This document shows positions 1 to 7,914 of a stretch of DNA of 8,580 nucleotides, piece by piece; positions within the stretch are counted from its first letter, which is position 1; each line of letters starts with the position of its first letter. The DNA comes from Eubacterium sp. (GTDB lineage Bacteria > Bacillota_A > Clostridia > Lachnospirales > Lachnospiraceae). The position numbers and the translations under genes are program-made. The DNA is taken from NCBI GenBank assembly GCA_023663915.1, contig JAMPGN010000180.1, forward strand, positions 1 through 8,580, given 5' to 3'. A model generated the notes under the pieces. It saw only the letters and a list, made by a program, of their open reading frames with translations. It was not told where the DNA came from and did not search any database.

Positions 1-1
1 G

Positions 2-958
2 CCGGTGGGCAGCAGAACGATTTCCAAGTACACGGACTTGAATCTAAGTTCGGCGACCATCCGTAACGAGATGGCGGACTTGGAAGAATTAGGTTATATT
101 TTGCAGCCACACACTTCCGCAGGACGCATTCCGTCAGACAAAGGCTATCGCCTGTATGTTGACAAGATGATGGAAGAGAAAGAGCGGGAAGTAGAAGAGA
201 TGAAAGAAAGTCTTCTTGAGAAAGAAGATAAGATGGAGCATCTCTTGAAGCAAGCAGCGAAGATGCTTGCGGCAAATACCGAGTATGCGGCAATGGTTTC
301 GGCGCCGCAGTATCACCGCAACAAATTGAAATTCATCCAGCTATCCCGCGTGGACGTCAACCAGATACTTGCAGTCATCGTGGTGGAGGGCAATGTCATC
401 AAGAACTCGATGCTCACGGTGAAAGAAGAACTCAGCGACGAGACTCTTTTGAAATTGAATATTTTGCTCAATACGCATCTGAACGGTTTATCTTTGGAGG
501 AGATCAATTTAGGGCTGATCTCGGCAATGAAACAGCAGGCGGGTATCCACAGCGTCATTGTGGCGGACGTGATCGATGCGGTTGCCGAGGCGATCAGGGC
601 AGACGAGGATCTTGAGATATACACGAGCGGTACAAAGAACTTTTTTAAATATCCGGAATTGGCGGATCATGAACGGGCGAGCGAGCTAATTACCACTTTT
701 GAGGAGAAACAGCTTCTCAGTGAGTTGGTACAGGATAATCTGGCGGATGAGAACAATACCGGCATACAGGTTTATATCGGTAGTGAAACGCCGGTTCAGG
801 GCATGAGGGATTGCAGCATTGTGACGGCGACTTATGAACTGGACGAGGGAATGAAAGGAACCATCGGTATCATCGGTCCTAAGAGAATGGACTATGAGAA
901 AGTGGTTAAGAATCTGAAACTGTTGAAGAGTCAGTTGGATGATTTATATAAGAAATAA
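2..958 (+). CDS. hrcA: Heat-inducible transcription repressor HrcA (5' end cut by the window)
   Basis: HrcA represses class I heat-shock genes by binding the CIRCE inverted repeat, and its activity is tuned by the GroE chaperonin. The visible reading frame begins inside the N-terminal winged-helix domain. The first codons read P-V-G-S-R-T-I-S-K, the family motif normally near residue 25, so the GTG at 5 is an internal valine and not a start; about 24 residues are missing upstream. Counting from that valine, the DNA-recognition segment SSATIRNEMADLEELGY is at residues 15-31, followed by the conserved QPHTSAGRIPSDKGYRLYVD. A charged, probably coiled, stretch follows at about 54-90, then the C-terminal dimerisation/regulatory domain to the end. 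With the missing part the protein would be about 340 residues, normal for HrcA. It is the first visible gene of the operon, with grpE close behind. The CIRCE operator is expected upstream of hrcA, outside the window; I saw no copy inside it. Confidence 0.96.
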   Translation, partial: PVGSRTISKYTDLNLSSATIRNEMADLEELGYILQPHTSAGRIPSDKGYRLYVDKMMEEKEREVEEMKESLLEKEDKMEHLLKQAAKMLAANTEYAAMVSAPQYHRNKLKFIQLSRVDVNQILAVIVVEGNVIKNSMLTVKEELSDETLLKLNILLNTHLNGLSLEEINLGLISAMKQQAGIHSVIVADVIDAVAEAIRADEDLEIYTSGTKNFFKYPELADHERASELITTFEEKQLLSELVQDNLADENNTGIQVYIGSETPVQGMRDCSIVTATYELDEGMKGTIGIIGPKRMDYEKVVKNLKLLKSQLDDLYKK

Positions 959-985
959 GTCAAATAGCAGAAAGGAATGATAGGC

Positions 986-1639
986 GTGGCAGAGGACAAA
1001 GATAAGTTACAGGAAGAAAACATGACCGAAGAGACGATTCCGCAGACGGATGCACAAGAGGATACGGCTGAGAACGTAAATTCTGAAGACGCAGCGCAGG
1101 ATGATGCGGTTAAGACAGAGACAACGCAGGAACCGAAGGCAGAGTCTAAGGAAGAGAAGAAAGATAGGAAGAAAAAAGAAAAAATAGATAAAAAGCAGGA
1201 GGCTCTGAAAGAGAAGATCGCGGAGCTGGAAGACAGAGTCAAACGCCAGATGGCAGAGTTCGAGAACTTCCGCAAGAGGACAGACAAAGAGAAATCGGCG
1301 ATGTTTGAGACGGGGGCAAAGAGCGTGATCGAGAAGATACTACCGGTGGTGGATAACTTCGAGAGAGGGCTGGCGGCAGTTCCGGAAGACGAGAAGGGCG
1401 GTGGTTTCGCACAGGGCATGGAGATGATCTACAAGCAGCTTATGACGGAACTTGAGAATATGGAAGTGAAACCGATCCCGGCAGTGGGCGAAGAGTTCAA
1501 CCCGAATTTCCATAACGCGGTGATGCAGGTGGAGAGTGAGGAATTTGAACCCGGAGTGATCGCACAGGAGTTACAGAAAGGTTATACCTACCGAGACAGC
1601 GTCGTGCGGCACAGCATGGTTGCTGTAGTACAGGATTAA
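986..1639 (+). CDS. grpE: Nucleotide exchange factor GrpE
   Basis: GrpE is the co-chaperone that makes DnaK release ADP and so resets the folding cycle. Numbering from the ATG at 977, residues 1-60 are an acidic, low-complexity tail, 56-95 are lysine/glutamate-rich and fit the long dimeric helix, and the conserved core starts at QMAEFENFRKRTDKEK (91-106). The C-terminal beta domain carries the family signature GYTYRDSVVRHSMVAVVQ (202-219). The start is uncertain. The ATG at 977 directly abuts the ribosome binding site AAAGGA (971-976), too close to be used well. The GTG at 986 (217 residues) lies 9 nt after that site and is preferred here. The ATG at 1022 (205 residues) also has an AGGA 7 nt upstream. 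All three leave the core intact. The gene follows hrcA by 18-27 nt and precedes dnaK by 68 nt, so it is almost surely in the same operon. Confidence 0.95.
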   Translation: MAEDKDKLQEENMTEETIPQTDAQEDTAENVNSEDAAQDDAVKTETTQEPKAESKEEKKDRKKKEKIDKKQEALKEKIAELEDRVKRQMAEFENFRKRTDKEKSAMFETGAKSVIEKILPVVDNFERGLAAVPEDEKGGGFAQGMEMIYKQLMTELENMEVKPIPAVGEEFNPNFHNAVMQVESEEFEPGVIAQELQKGYTYRDSVVRHSMVAVVQD

Positions 1640-1677
1640 AGTAATTAAGATCAATTAGTTTATGTAACAATAATTGA

Positions 1678-3579
<1,902 letters not shown>

Positions 3580-3618
3580 GGACGAAAAGAAAAGGGATAG
3601 GCTTGGAGGATTATAAGT

Positions 3619-4785
3619 ATGGCGGAACAGAAACGAGATTATTATGAGGTACTCGGCATTGACAAGAATGCCGATGATGCCGCAATCAAAAAGGCATATA
3701 GAGTTCTTGCTAAGAAGTACCATCCCGATATGAACCCTGGTGATGCGGAGGCTGAGAAGAAATTTAAAGAGGCATCCGAGGCGTATGCGATCCTAAGTGA
3801 TCCCGAAAAGAGACGGCAGTATGACCAATATGGTCATGCTGCTTTCGATGGTGCAGGAGGAGCAGGCGGCTTTGGCGGTTTTGATTTTAACAGCGCGGAT
3901 TTTACGGATATCTTCGGGGATATCTTCGGAGATATCTTCGGCAGCAGCAGGCGCGGCGGCAGAAGTAACGGTCCGATGAAAGGCGCGAATATTCGAACCA
4001 GTGTGCGTATCACCTTTGAGGAAGCGGTTTTTGGTGTCGAGAAAGAAATTGAAATGACTTTGAAAGACGAGTGTATGTCATGCCACGGAACGGGAGCGAA
4101 AGCCGGAACCAGTCCGGAAACCTGTACGAAGTGCGGCGGCAAAGGACAGGTGGTGTTTACCCAGCAGTCTTTCTTTGGCACGGTCAGAAATGTCCAGACC
4201 TGTCCGGACTGCCACGGAACCGGTAAGGTCATCAAAGATAAATGTCCGGAATGCCGGGGCACGGGATATATTGCAAGTAAAAAGAAAATACAAGTGTCTA
4301 TTCCGGCGGGCATCGATAACGGACAGTGCGTCCGCATCCGTGATAAAGGGGAGCCCGGCTCGAACGGTGGACCAAGAGGTGATCTTCTCGTGGAAGTGGT
4401 TGTGGGAAGACATCCTATTTTCCAGAGACAGGATGACAGTATCTTTTCTACAGTGCCGATGTCCTTTGCGGTTGCGGCATTGGGCGGTGAGATCATGATC
4501 GATACGGTGGATGGCAAAGTCATCTATGATGTCAAAGCCGGGACGCAGACGGATACGAAAGTGCGCTTGAAGGGCAAGGGAGTTCCTTCCCTGCGCAATA
4601 AGAATGTCAGAGGAGACCACTATGTAACACTGGTGGTACAGGTGCCGGATAAACTGTCCCATGATGCGAAGGAACTGTTGAAGAAGTTTGATGAGCAGAC
4701 AGGCAATACGCTGAATGCGGCGAAGAATGCTTCCGGCGGCGCAGAAGAGACGGGCGGCAAGAGCAAGAAGAAGTTTCGGAAATAG
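3619..4785 (+). CDS. dnaJ: Chaperone protein DnaJ (Hsp40)
   Basis: DnaJ delivers substrates to DnaK and stimulates its ATPase. The domain order is that of a full class A DnaJ. The J domain (about 6-70) has the catalytic HPD at 35-37. A Gly/Phe-rich linker (78-125) includes a triple DIFG repeat at 97-108. The zinc domain has four CxxCxGxG modules starting at C152, C169, C195 and C209. Two C-terminal beta domains follow, with a Gly/Lys-rich end. At 388 residues it has family length. The ribosome binding site GGAGGA at 3605-3610 lies 8 nt before the ATG, and the gene starts 39 nt after the dnaK stop, consistent with one transcript. A strong intrinsic terminator directly after the stop codon makes dnaJ the last gene of the heat-shock operon here. 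Confidence 0.99.
   Translation: MAEQKRDYYEVLGIDKNADDAAIKKAYRVLAKKYHPDMNPGDAEAEKKFKEASEAYAILSDPEKRRQYDQYGHAAFDGAGGAGGFGGFDFNSADFTDIFGDIFGDIFGSSRRGGRSNGPMKGANIRTSVRITFEEAVFGVEKEIEMTLKDECMSCHGTGAKAGTSPETCTKCGGKGQVVFTQQSFFGTVRNVQTCPDCHGTGKVIKDKCPECRGTGYIASKKKIQVSIPAGIDNGQCVRIRDKGEPGSNGGPRGDLLVEVVVGRHPIFQRQDDSIFSTVPMSFAVAALGGEIMIDTVDGKVIYDVKAGTQTDTKVRLKGKGVPSLRNKNVRGDHYVTLVVQVPDKLSHDAKELLKKFDEQTGNTLNAAKNASGGAEETGGKSKKKFRK
3907..3942 (+). repeat. Three tandem 12-bp repeats inside dnaJ
   Basis: Three consecutive copies of GATATCTTCGGN differ only in the last base (G, A, C). They are in frame and encode [12 protein letters not shown] in the Gly/Phe linker of DnaJ. DIF-type motifs in this linker are a known regulatory element of class A DnaJ proteins, and two or three degenerate copies are common in the family. 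What is unusual is how alike the copies are at DNA level, which suggests recent duplication or slippage. Each copy contains the palindrome GATATC. Confidence 0.85.
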
Positions 4786-4810
4786 CAGGAATCTATGGAT
4801 ATAAAGTGCA

Positions 4811-4857
4811 GGGCACACTTCCTTGATTATGGGGAGGTGTGCTTTTTGTTTTTTTGG
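4811..4857 (+). terminator. Intrinsic terminator of the hrcA-grpE-dnaK-dnaJ operon
   Basis: GCACACTTCC (4813-4822) pairs with GGAGGTGTGC (4833-4842) over 10 bp with one G-U pair and a 10-nt loop, and the stem can extend by G-U pairs. It is followed at once by TTTTTGTTTTTTT (4843-4855). It begins 28 nt after the dnaJ stop codon. Confidence 0.92.
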
Positions 4858-4898
4858 TGGTGTTATGTAAAATACGTATAAGAAATACAGTTAGAATA

Positions 4899-4928
4899 TT
4901 GGAACGGTATGGCAATATGTGATATATT
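4899..4928 (+). promoter_or_regulatory. Possible promoter upstream of the toxin module
   Basis: TTGGAA (4899-4904), an 18-nt spacer, then TATATT (4923-4928) preceded by TGA, which makes an extended -10. A transcript from here would start near 4935 and cross the small toxin ORF with a leader of about 150 nt. The surrounding DNA is very AT-rich, so a chance match is possible. Confidence 0.3.
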
Positions 4929-5007
4929 ATATGAAGCAAGAAGAACATAATTGATTGCAAAAAATTGGAGAAAATCTGGCAGAGGCGAAATATCTTTTGT
5001 TGTACCA

Positions 5008-5019
5008 TGATAATATAAT
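5008..5019 (+). promoter_or_regulatory. Likely -10 region of the small toxin gene
   Basis: The sequence TGATAATATAAT contains an extended -10 (TGA-TAATAT) overlapping a perfect TATAAT at 5014-5019. No good -35 lies at the right distance; the best spaced hexamers are poor, as is tolerated with an extended -10. The transcript would start near 5026, giving a leader of about 60 nt before the toxin ATG. Confidence 0.5.
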
Positions 5020-5050
5020 ATGCTTACCCGGGTAGCCGGGGGACGTGCTC

Positions 5051-5081
5051 TCACTTAATCCGAGTTCTGCGGAAGGAGTGA
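5051..5081 (+). promoter_or_regulatory. Hairpin that partly sequesters the toxin Shine-Dalgarno
   Basis: In the toxin leader TCACT (5051-5055) can pair with AGTGA (5077-5081) and TCCG (5059-5062) with CGGA (5070-5073), leaving a 7-nt loop and a 3x3 internal loop. The Shine-Dalgarno AAGGAG (5073-5078) lies inside the 3' arm, so folding would limit ribosome access. Such translational damping is common in type I toxin mRNAs. The structure was drawn by eye and no energy was computed. Confidence 0.5.
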
Positions 5082-5086
5082 TTATT

Positions 5087-5170
5087 ATGAGTACATATGA
5101 GGAAATGCAGATTATACTTACGATTGCTTTACTTATAGTTGCAATTCTAAATTTGAAAAATAAGAAATAG
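5087..5170 (+). CDS. 27-residue holin-like type I toxin peptide (TxpA/Hol-Tox type)
   Basis: This short ORF encodes a peptide starting MSTYEEMQII, with a hydrophobic helix of about 16 residues (roughly 8-23: isoleucine, leucine, alanine, valine) and a basic end, LKNKK. That layout (a conserved 'M-S/T-T-Y-E' start, one membrane helix, a lysine tail, under 40 residues) matches the small peptides annotated as putative holin-like toxins and related to Bacillus TxpA. Members act at the membrane and are made from type I toxin-antitoxin loci. The ribosome binding site AAGGAGTGAT (5073-5082) is almost the full anti-16S complement and sits 8 nt before the ATG, which argues strongly for real translation. 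A - strand RNA with its own consensus promoter overlaps the stop codon and 3' region and is the likely antitoxin. That the peptide is toxic is inferred from family and layout only. 'Holin' in the family name does not show a phage origin. Confidence 0.8.
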   Translation: MSTYEEMQIILTIALLIVAILNLKNKK

Positions 5171-5203
5171 CCGTCCTGTTCTTTGGCAAAACTGACGGCT
5201 ATT
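5155..5203 (-). terminator. Intrinsic terminator of the antisense RNA
   Basis: A perfect 10-bp stem, AATAGCCGTC (5203-5194 on the - strand) with GACGGCTATT (5175-5166), encloses an 18-nt loop whose middle can pair further (GTTTT with AAGAAC-side bases). On the - strand it is followed by TCTTATTTTTC (5165-5155). On the + strand no T-run follows, so it points to the - strand transcript. Its T-tract is templated by the AAA/AAG lysine codons at the toxin's C-terminus. Confidence 0.72.
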
Positions 5204-5265
5204 CCTAGATAGTTCTATGTTGCGCCGGGTCGGGTGATCTGCACTCACCTTCCGGCTGTCCTGTT
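5155..5265 (-). ncRNA. Putative antisense antitoxin RNA (RatA-like), about 110 nt
   Basis: A - strand transcript is predicted from a consensus promoter at 5272-5300, starting near 5265 (7 nt past TATAAT) and ending at an intrinsic terminator at 5203-5155. It would have two hairpins. The first is GCCGG/CCGGC (5256-5252 with 5228-5224) topped by GGTGA/TCACC (5249-5245 with 5237-5233). The second is the terminator. It is fully complementary to the toxin mRNA 3' untranslated region and to the last ~15 nt of the toxin ORF. This is the arrangement of txpA/ratA-type modules, in which the antisense RNA pairs with the toxin mRNA 3' end and promotes its decay. No convincing ORF lies in it. The ends are predictions. 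Confidence 0.72.
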
Positions 5266-5271
5266 AAGTGT

Positions 5272-5300
5272 ATTATATGTTATTTTTTCTTTTTTTTCAA
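5272..5300 (-). promoter_or_regulatory. Consensus sigma-A promoter of the antisense RNA
   Basis: On the - strand TTGAAA (5300-5295), exactly 17 nt of A-rich spacer, then a perfect TATAAT (5277-5272). This is the best promoter in the window and reads towards the 3' end of the toxin gene. Confidence 0.82.
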
Positions 5301-5319
5301 TCAATATTTTTGAAAACCA

Positions 5320-5347
5320 CTGGTGAAAATTCCTAAGAATACACCAG
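5320..5347. other. Unassigned hairpin
   Basis: CTGGTG (5320-5325) pairs perfectly with CACCAG (5342-5347). Inside, ATTC (5329-5332) pairs with GAAT (5337-5340) around a CTAA loop. There is no T-run after it on the + strand, and only a short TGGTTTTC on the - strand, so it is not a normal intrinsic terminator. It lies between the antisense RNA promoter and the lipoprotein promoter. Apart from this hairpin and those two promoters, 5301-5482 shows nothing I can name. Confidence 0.4.
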
Positions 5348-5411
5348 ATGCAGCCGCCACGCCAAACATGTGATTCATTTGAATGGGAAAAGTTTTTAGA
5401 ACTAAGATAAG

Positions 5412-5441
5412 TTGCTAAGCATTCATATTTTCGGGTATAAT
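5412..5441 (+). promoter_or_regulatory. Promoter of the DUF3048 lipoprotein gene
   Basis: TTGCTA (5412-5417), an 18-nt spacer, and a perfect TATAAT (5436-5441). The start would be near 5448, giving a leader of about 35 nt that contains the ribosome binding site GAGAGG (5472-5477). Confidence 0.65.
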
Positions 5442-5482
5442 AAGAAGAACCGTAAAGCATCATAAGCGGAAGAGAGGTAAAA

Positions 5483-6712
5483 ATGTTTCATAAAGCAATC
5501 AAAAGATTTATCATAACATCTCTGTGTGCAACGCTTTGTCTTACTGGCTGTGGAAAAGAACAGGAACCCGAAATGCCGAAGCCAATCGAAGTGCTTCCGG
5601 AGCAGGAGGAATCTCCGGAGGAAGCGGCAGAGGAGGAAGAGACACCGGCAGACAGCCTTGTGATCGAAGAGAGAACTGTCGTTGATGGCAAGATACAGAG
5701 TTATCTGACGGGAGAGTGGACGAATGAGGAGATCGCAAATAGAAGACCGATCGCAGTCATGATTCCGAATAACCGACCCGCGATGCCGCAGTATGGTCTG
5801 TCCAAGGCGGGTATCATTTATGAAGCGCCCGTCGAAGGGCGTATTACGAGGCTTATGGCAGTATTTGAAGATTTTGATGATTTAGAGAGGATAGGACCGA
5901 TACGAAGCAGCCGTGATTATTTTGTGTATGTGGCGATGGGCTATGAGGCGATTTACTGTAATTGGGGATTGGCAAAGCCGTATGTGGAGGAATTAATTAA
6001 TCGACCGAACTATTACAATGTCAGCGCGGCGGTGGACGGTATTCACAACCCGGCGGATGAGGCGTTTTACAGGGTGAAACGTCCGGGATATGCCACGGAG
6101 TTTACAGGCTATCTTAAGATAGAAGGCTTGTTCGAGGCGGTGGAACGTCTTGGGTATGACTGGAATTATGATGAGAATTATGTGCCGCCGTTTCTGTTTG
6201 CGGCGGATGGCGTGACAGCGGACTGTCCGGATAATGACACGGCTGTCATAATATATCCGGGCGGAAAGACAGGAAATAACTCCGGAGGATACGGTGCTTA
6301 CAATCCGTATTTTGAGTATCATGAGGACGACCATCTGTATTACCGCTATCAGGACGGTGGAAAGCAGATCGATGAGTATAATAACGAACAGCTTACCGTC
6401 AGCAATGTGGTATTCCAGTATTGCCACGGGGAAGTGAGGGACGCGCATGACTATCTCGCCTTTGGCGTGCACGGTGAAGGTGACGCGCTTGTATTTACGA
6501 ATGGCAAAGTGATCAAAGGCACATGGAAACGATATGATGGGGATTTCACGCCTGCAAAATATTATGACGAGGAAGGCAATGAGATTGTCTTTAATCAGGG
6601 GAAGACGTGGATATGCAATATTTGGCAGGAATACGGTGAATCCGTGCAGTACGGTGAGGATGATGACAGTCTGGTTACGCCGGATATACCGTCTGTTTCT
6701 GATTCCGAATAA
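5483..6712 (+). CDS. DUF3048 (YerB-like) lipoprotein
   Basis: This is a secreted, membrane-anchored lipoprotein. Residues 1-23 are a lipoprotein signal: basic start (HKAIKR), hydrophobic core, and lipobox L-T-G-C with the lipidated cysteine at 23. Residues 25-57 are an acidic, Pro/Glu-rich linker. The remainder is a DUF3048 module: N-terminal part with RPIAVMIPNNRPAMPQYG (88-105), EAPVEGRITRLMAVFED (114-130) and the hallmark ERIGPIRSSRDYF (135-147), then the C-terminal part with VSNVVFQYC (306-314) and the G-x-W-x-R and GKTWICNIW segments (346-381). At 409 residues it is near the usual size (B. subtilis YerB is the best-known relative). The biochemical role of the family is not established; an envelope role is only a guess. 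The ATG is 5 nt after GAGAGG, and a promoter lies just upstream. No terminator is visible after it, so reading into prmA is possible. Confidence 0.9.
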   Translation: MFHKAIKRFIITSLCATLCLTGCGKEQEPEMPKPIEVLPEQEESPEEAAEEEETPADSLVIEERTVVDGKIQSYLTGEWTNEEIANRRPIAVMIPNNRPAMPQYGLSKAGIIYEAPVEGRITRLMAVFEDFDDLERIGPIRSSRDYFVYVAMGYEAIYCNWGLAKPYVEELINRPNYYNVSAAVDGIHNPADEAFYRVKRPGYATEFTGYLKIEGLFEAVERLGYDWNYDENYVPPFLFAADGVTADCPDNDTAVIIYPGGKTGNNSGGYGAYNPYFEYHEDDHLYYRYQDGGKQIDEYNNEQLTVSNVVFQYCHGEVRDAHDYLAFGVHGEGDALVFTNGKVIKGTWKRYDGDFTPAKYYDEEGNEIVFNQGKTWICNIWQEYGESVQYGEDDDSLVTPDIPSVSDSE

Positions 6713-6765
6713 CTGTTCCATAGCAGCTTGTGAAATACTACAGATTGACTTTTAGGGCGAAGCAG

Positions 6766-6841
6766 GCGGTGTAAGTCCGCAAATGAATAGAAAAGATGTT
6801 GAAGCGGACAAACAAACAGCCGTCAGGATGATGGGTGGCTG
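6766..6841 (+). other. Possible structured leader upstream of prmA
   Basis: In the 145-nt gap before prmA, CCGC (6777-6780) can pair with GCGG (6766-6769) or, as part of GTCCGC (6775-6780), with GCGGAC (6804-6809); the two pairings exclude each other. Downstream, CAGCCGTC (6817-6824) pairs with GGTGGCTG (6834-6841) over 8 bp including two G-U pairs, ending 3 nt before the prmA ribosome binding site. A TTGACT at 6745-6750 resembles a -35 but has no -10 at the right distance. I recognise no known riboswitch class. Confidence 0.3.
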
Positions 6842-6857
6842 AGCGGAGGATAAGTAT

Positions 6858-7847
6858 ATGAAATGGATGAAATTCAGAATTAAAACGATCACAGATGCAG
6901 AAGATATTATTATCAGCACCCTCTATGACATAGGTCTGGAGGGTGCACAGATTGAGGACAAAGTACCGTTGACTGCACTTGAAAAGGAGCAGATGTTTGT
7001 GGATATCCTATCGGACGGATCGGAGGATGACGGTATCGCGTATCTGAGTTTTTTTGTGGAAGAGAAAGAAGACGGCGGTCTTGAAGTGAACAGCATGACC
7101 ACTGACAAGGATTCTGTTGTGGCGCAGATACAGCAGGAACTTGATGAACTGCGCTTTTTTATGGATATTGGAGAGGGGAGCATTACGGTCACTGAGACGG
7201 AGGATATCGACTGGATCAACAACTGGAAACAGTATTTCCATCAGTTCTACATAGATGATCTGCTCGTGATCCCTTCGTGGGAAGAGGTCAAAGAGGAAGA
7301 TAAAGACAAGAAAATACTGCACATCGATCCGGGAACGGCTTTTGGCACCGGAATGCATGAGACGACGCAGTTGTGTATCCGTCAGATCAAGAAATATCTC
7401 ACGCCCGAGACGAAGCTTCTCGATGTGGGAACCGGCAGTGGTATTTTGTCGATTCTGGCATTGATGTATGGGGCGAAACATGCGGTAGGCACGGATCTTG
7501 ACCCATGCGCGGCGGAGGCGGTCGCGGAGAATAAGAAAGCTAACGGCATTGCGGAAGAATCTTTTGAAATGATGATAGGCAATATCATTACGGATAAGGA
7601 AATACAGGATCGGGCAGGACATGAACGATATGATATTGTGGTCGCGAATATTCTTGCCGATGTGCTTGTGCCGCTTACGCCGGTTATTGTTGGAGCGATG
7701 AAAAAGGGTGGCGTATACATTACTTCGGGGATTATTGACACGAAGGAAGAGACAGTCCGTAAGACTGTTGAGGCGGCAGGACTTGAGATTCTGGAAGTGA
7801 CTTACCAGGGCGAGTGGGTGTCGGTCACGGCGCGTAAGAATGCGTGA
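6858..7847 (+). CDS. prmA: Ribosomal protein L11 methyltransferase PrmA
   Basis: PrmA uses S-adenosylmethionine to methylate ribosomal protein L11 in the cytoplasm. The N-terminal region (1-110) is the substrate-recognition domain. DWINNWKQYFHQF (118-130) leads into the catalytic Rossmann domain, with the family hallmark DPGTAFGTGMHETT (157-170), cofactor loop LLDVGTGSG (187-195), acidic TDLDP (212-216) and the catalytic-region motif VVANILADVL (261-270). The length of 329 residues is slightly above the roughly 290-320 seen in most homologues, the extra being in the N-terminal domain. The start has GGAGGA (6845-6850) 7 nt upstream; a second ATG at 6867 is possible but worse placed. In many Firmicutes prmA follows dnaJ directly; here it is separated from it by about 2 kb. 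Confidence 0.97.
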   Translation: MKWMKFRIKTITDAEDIIISTLYDIGLEGAQIEDKVPLTALEKEQMFVDILSDGSEDDGIAYLSFFVEEKEDGGLEVNSMTTDKDSVVAQIQQELDELRFFMDIGEGSITVTETEDIDWINNWKQYFHQFYIDDLLVIPSWEEVKEEDKDKKILHIDPGTAFGTGMHETTQLCIRQIKKYLTPETKLLDVGTGSGILSILALMYGAKHAVGTDLDPCAAEAVAENKKANGIAEESFEMMIGNIITDKEIQDRAGHERYDIVVANILADVLVPLTPVIVGAMKKGGVYITSGIIDTKEETVRKTVEAAGLEILEVTYQGEWVSVTARKNA

Positions 7848-7914
7848 AAATCGTTAGTCAATCGGCACATAGATCGGACGGAATTTAATTTGTAAGGAAC
7901 ATAGTGTAAGAGCA

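Noticed and set aside
5..7. GTG as a start codon of hrcA
   Set aside because: It is the valine of the conserved PVGSRTISK motif, preceded in frame by a proline codon; the true start is outside the window.
4909..5010. Short + strand frame (MAICDILYEARRT, stop, then 19 more codons)
   Set aside because: No ribosome binding site, an in-frame TAA after 13 codons, and no recognisable family; likely chance.
4793..5054. Two overlapping - strand ORFs of 71 and 63 codons
   Set aside because: They run across the dnaJ terminator and AT-rich DNA, lack ribosome binding sites, and have unnatural composition.
5245..5463. - strand ORF of 72 codons
   Set aside because: It crosses the antisense RNA promoter, has no ribosome binding site, and its composition (many Ser, Tyr, Trp, Cys) does not look like a real protein.
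6755..6800. Resemblance of GGTGTAAGTCC to part of a cobalamin riboswitch or group II intron
   Set aside because: The other conserved boxes are absent and the flanking genes have no link to cobalamin.
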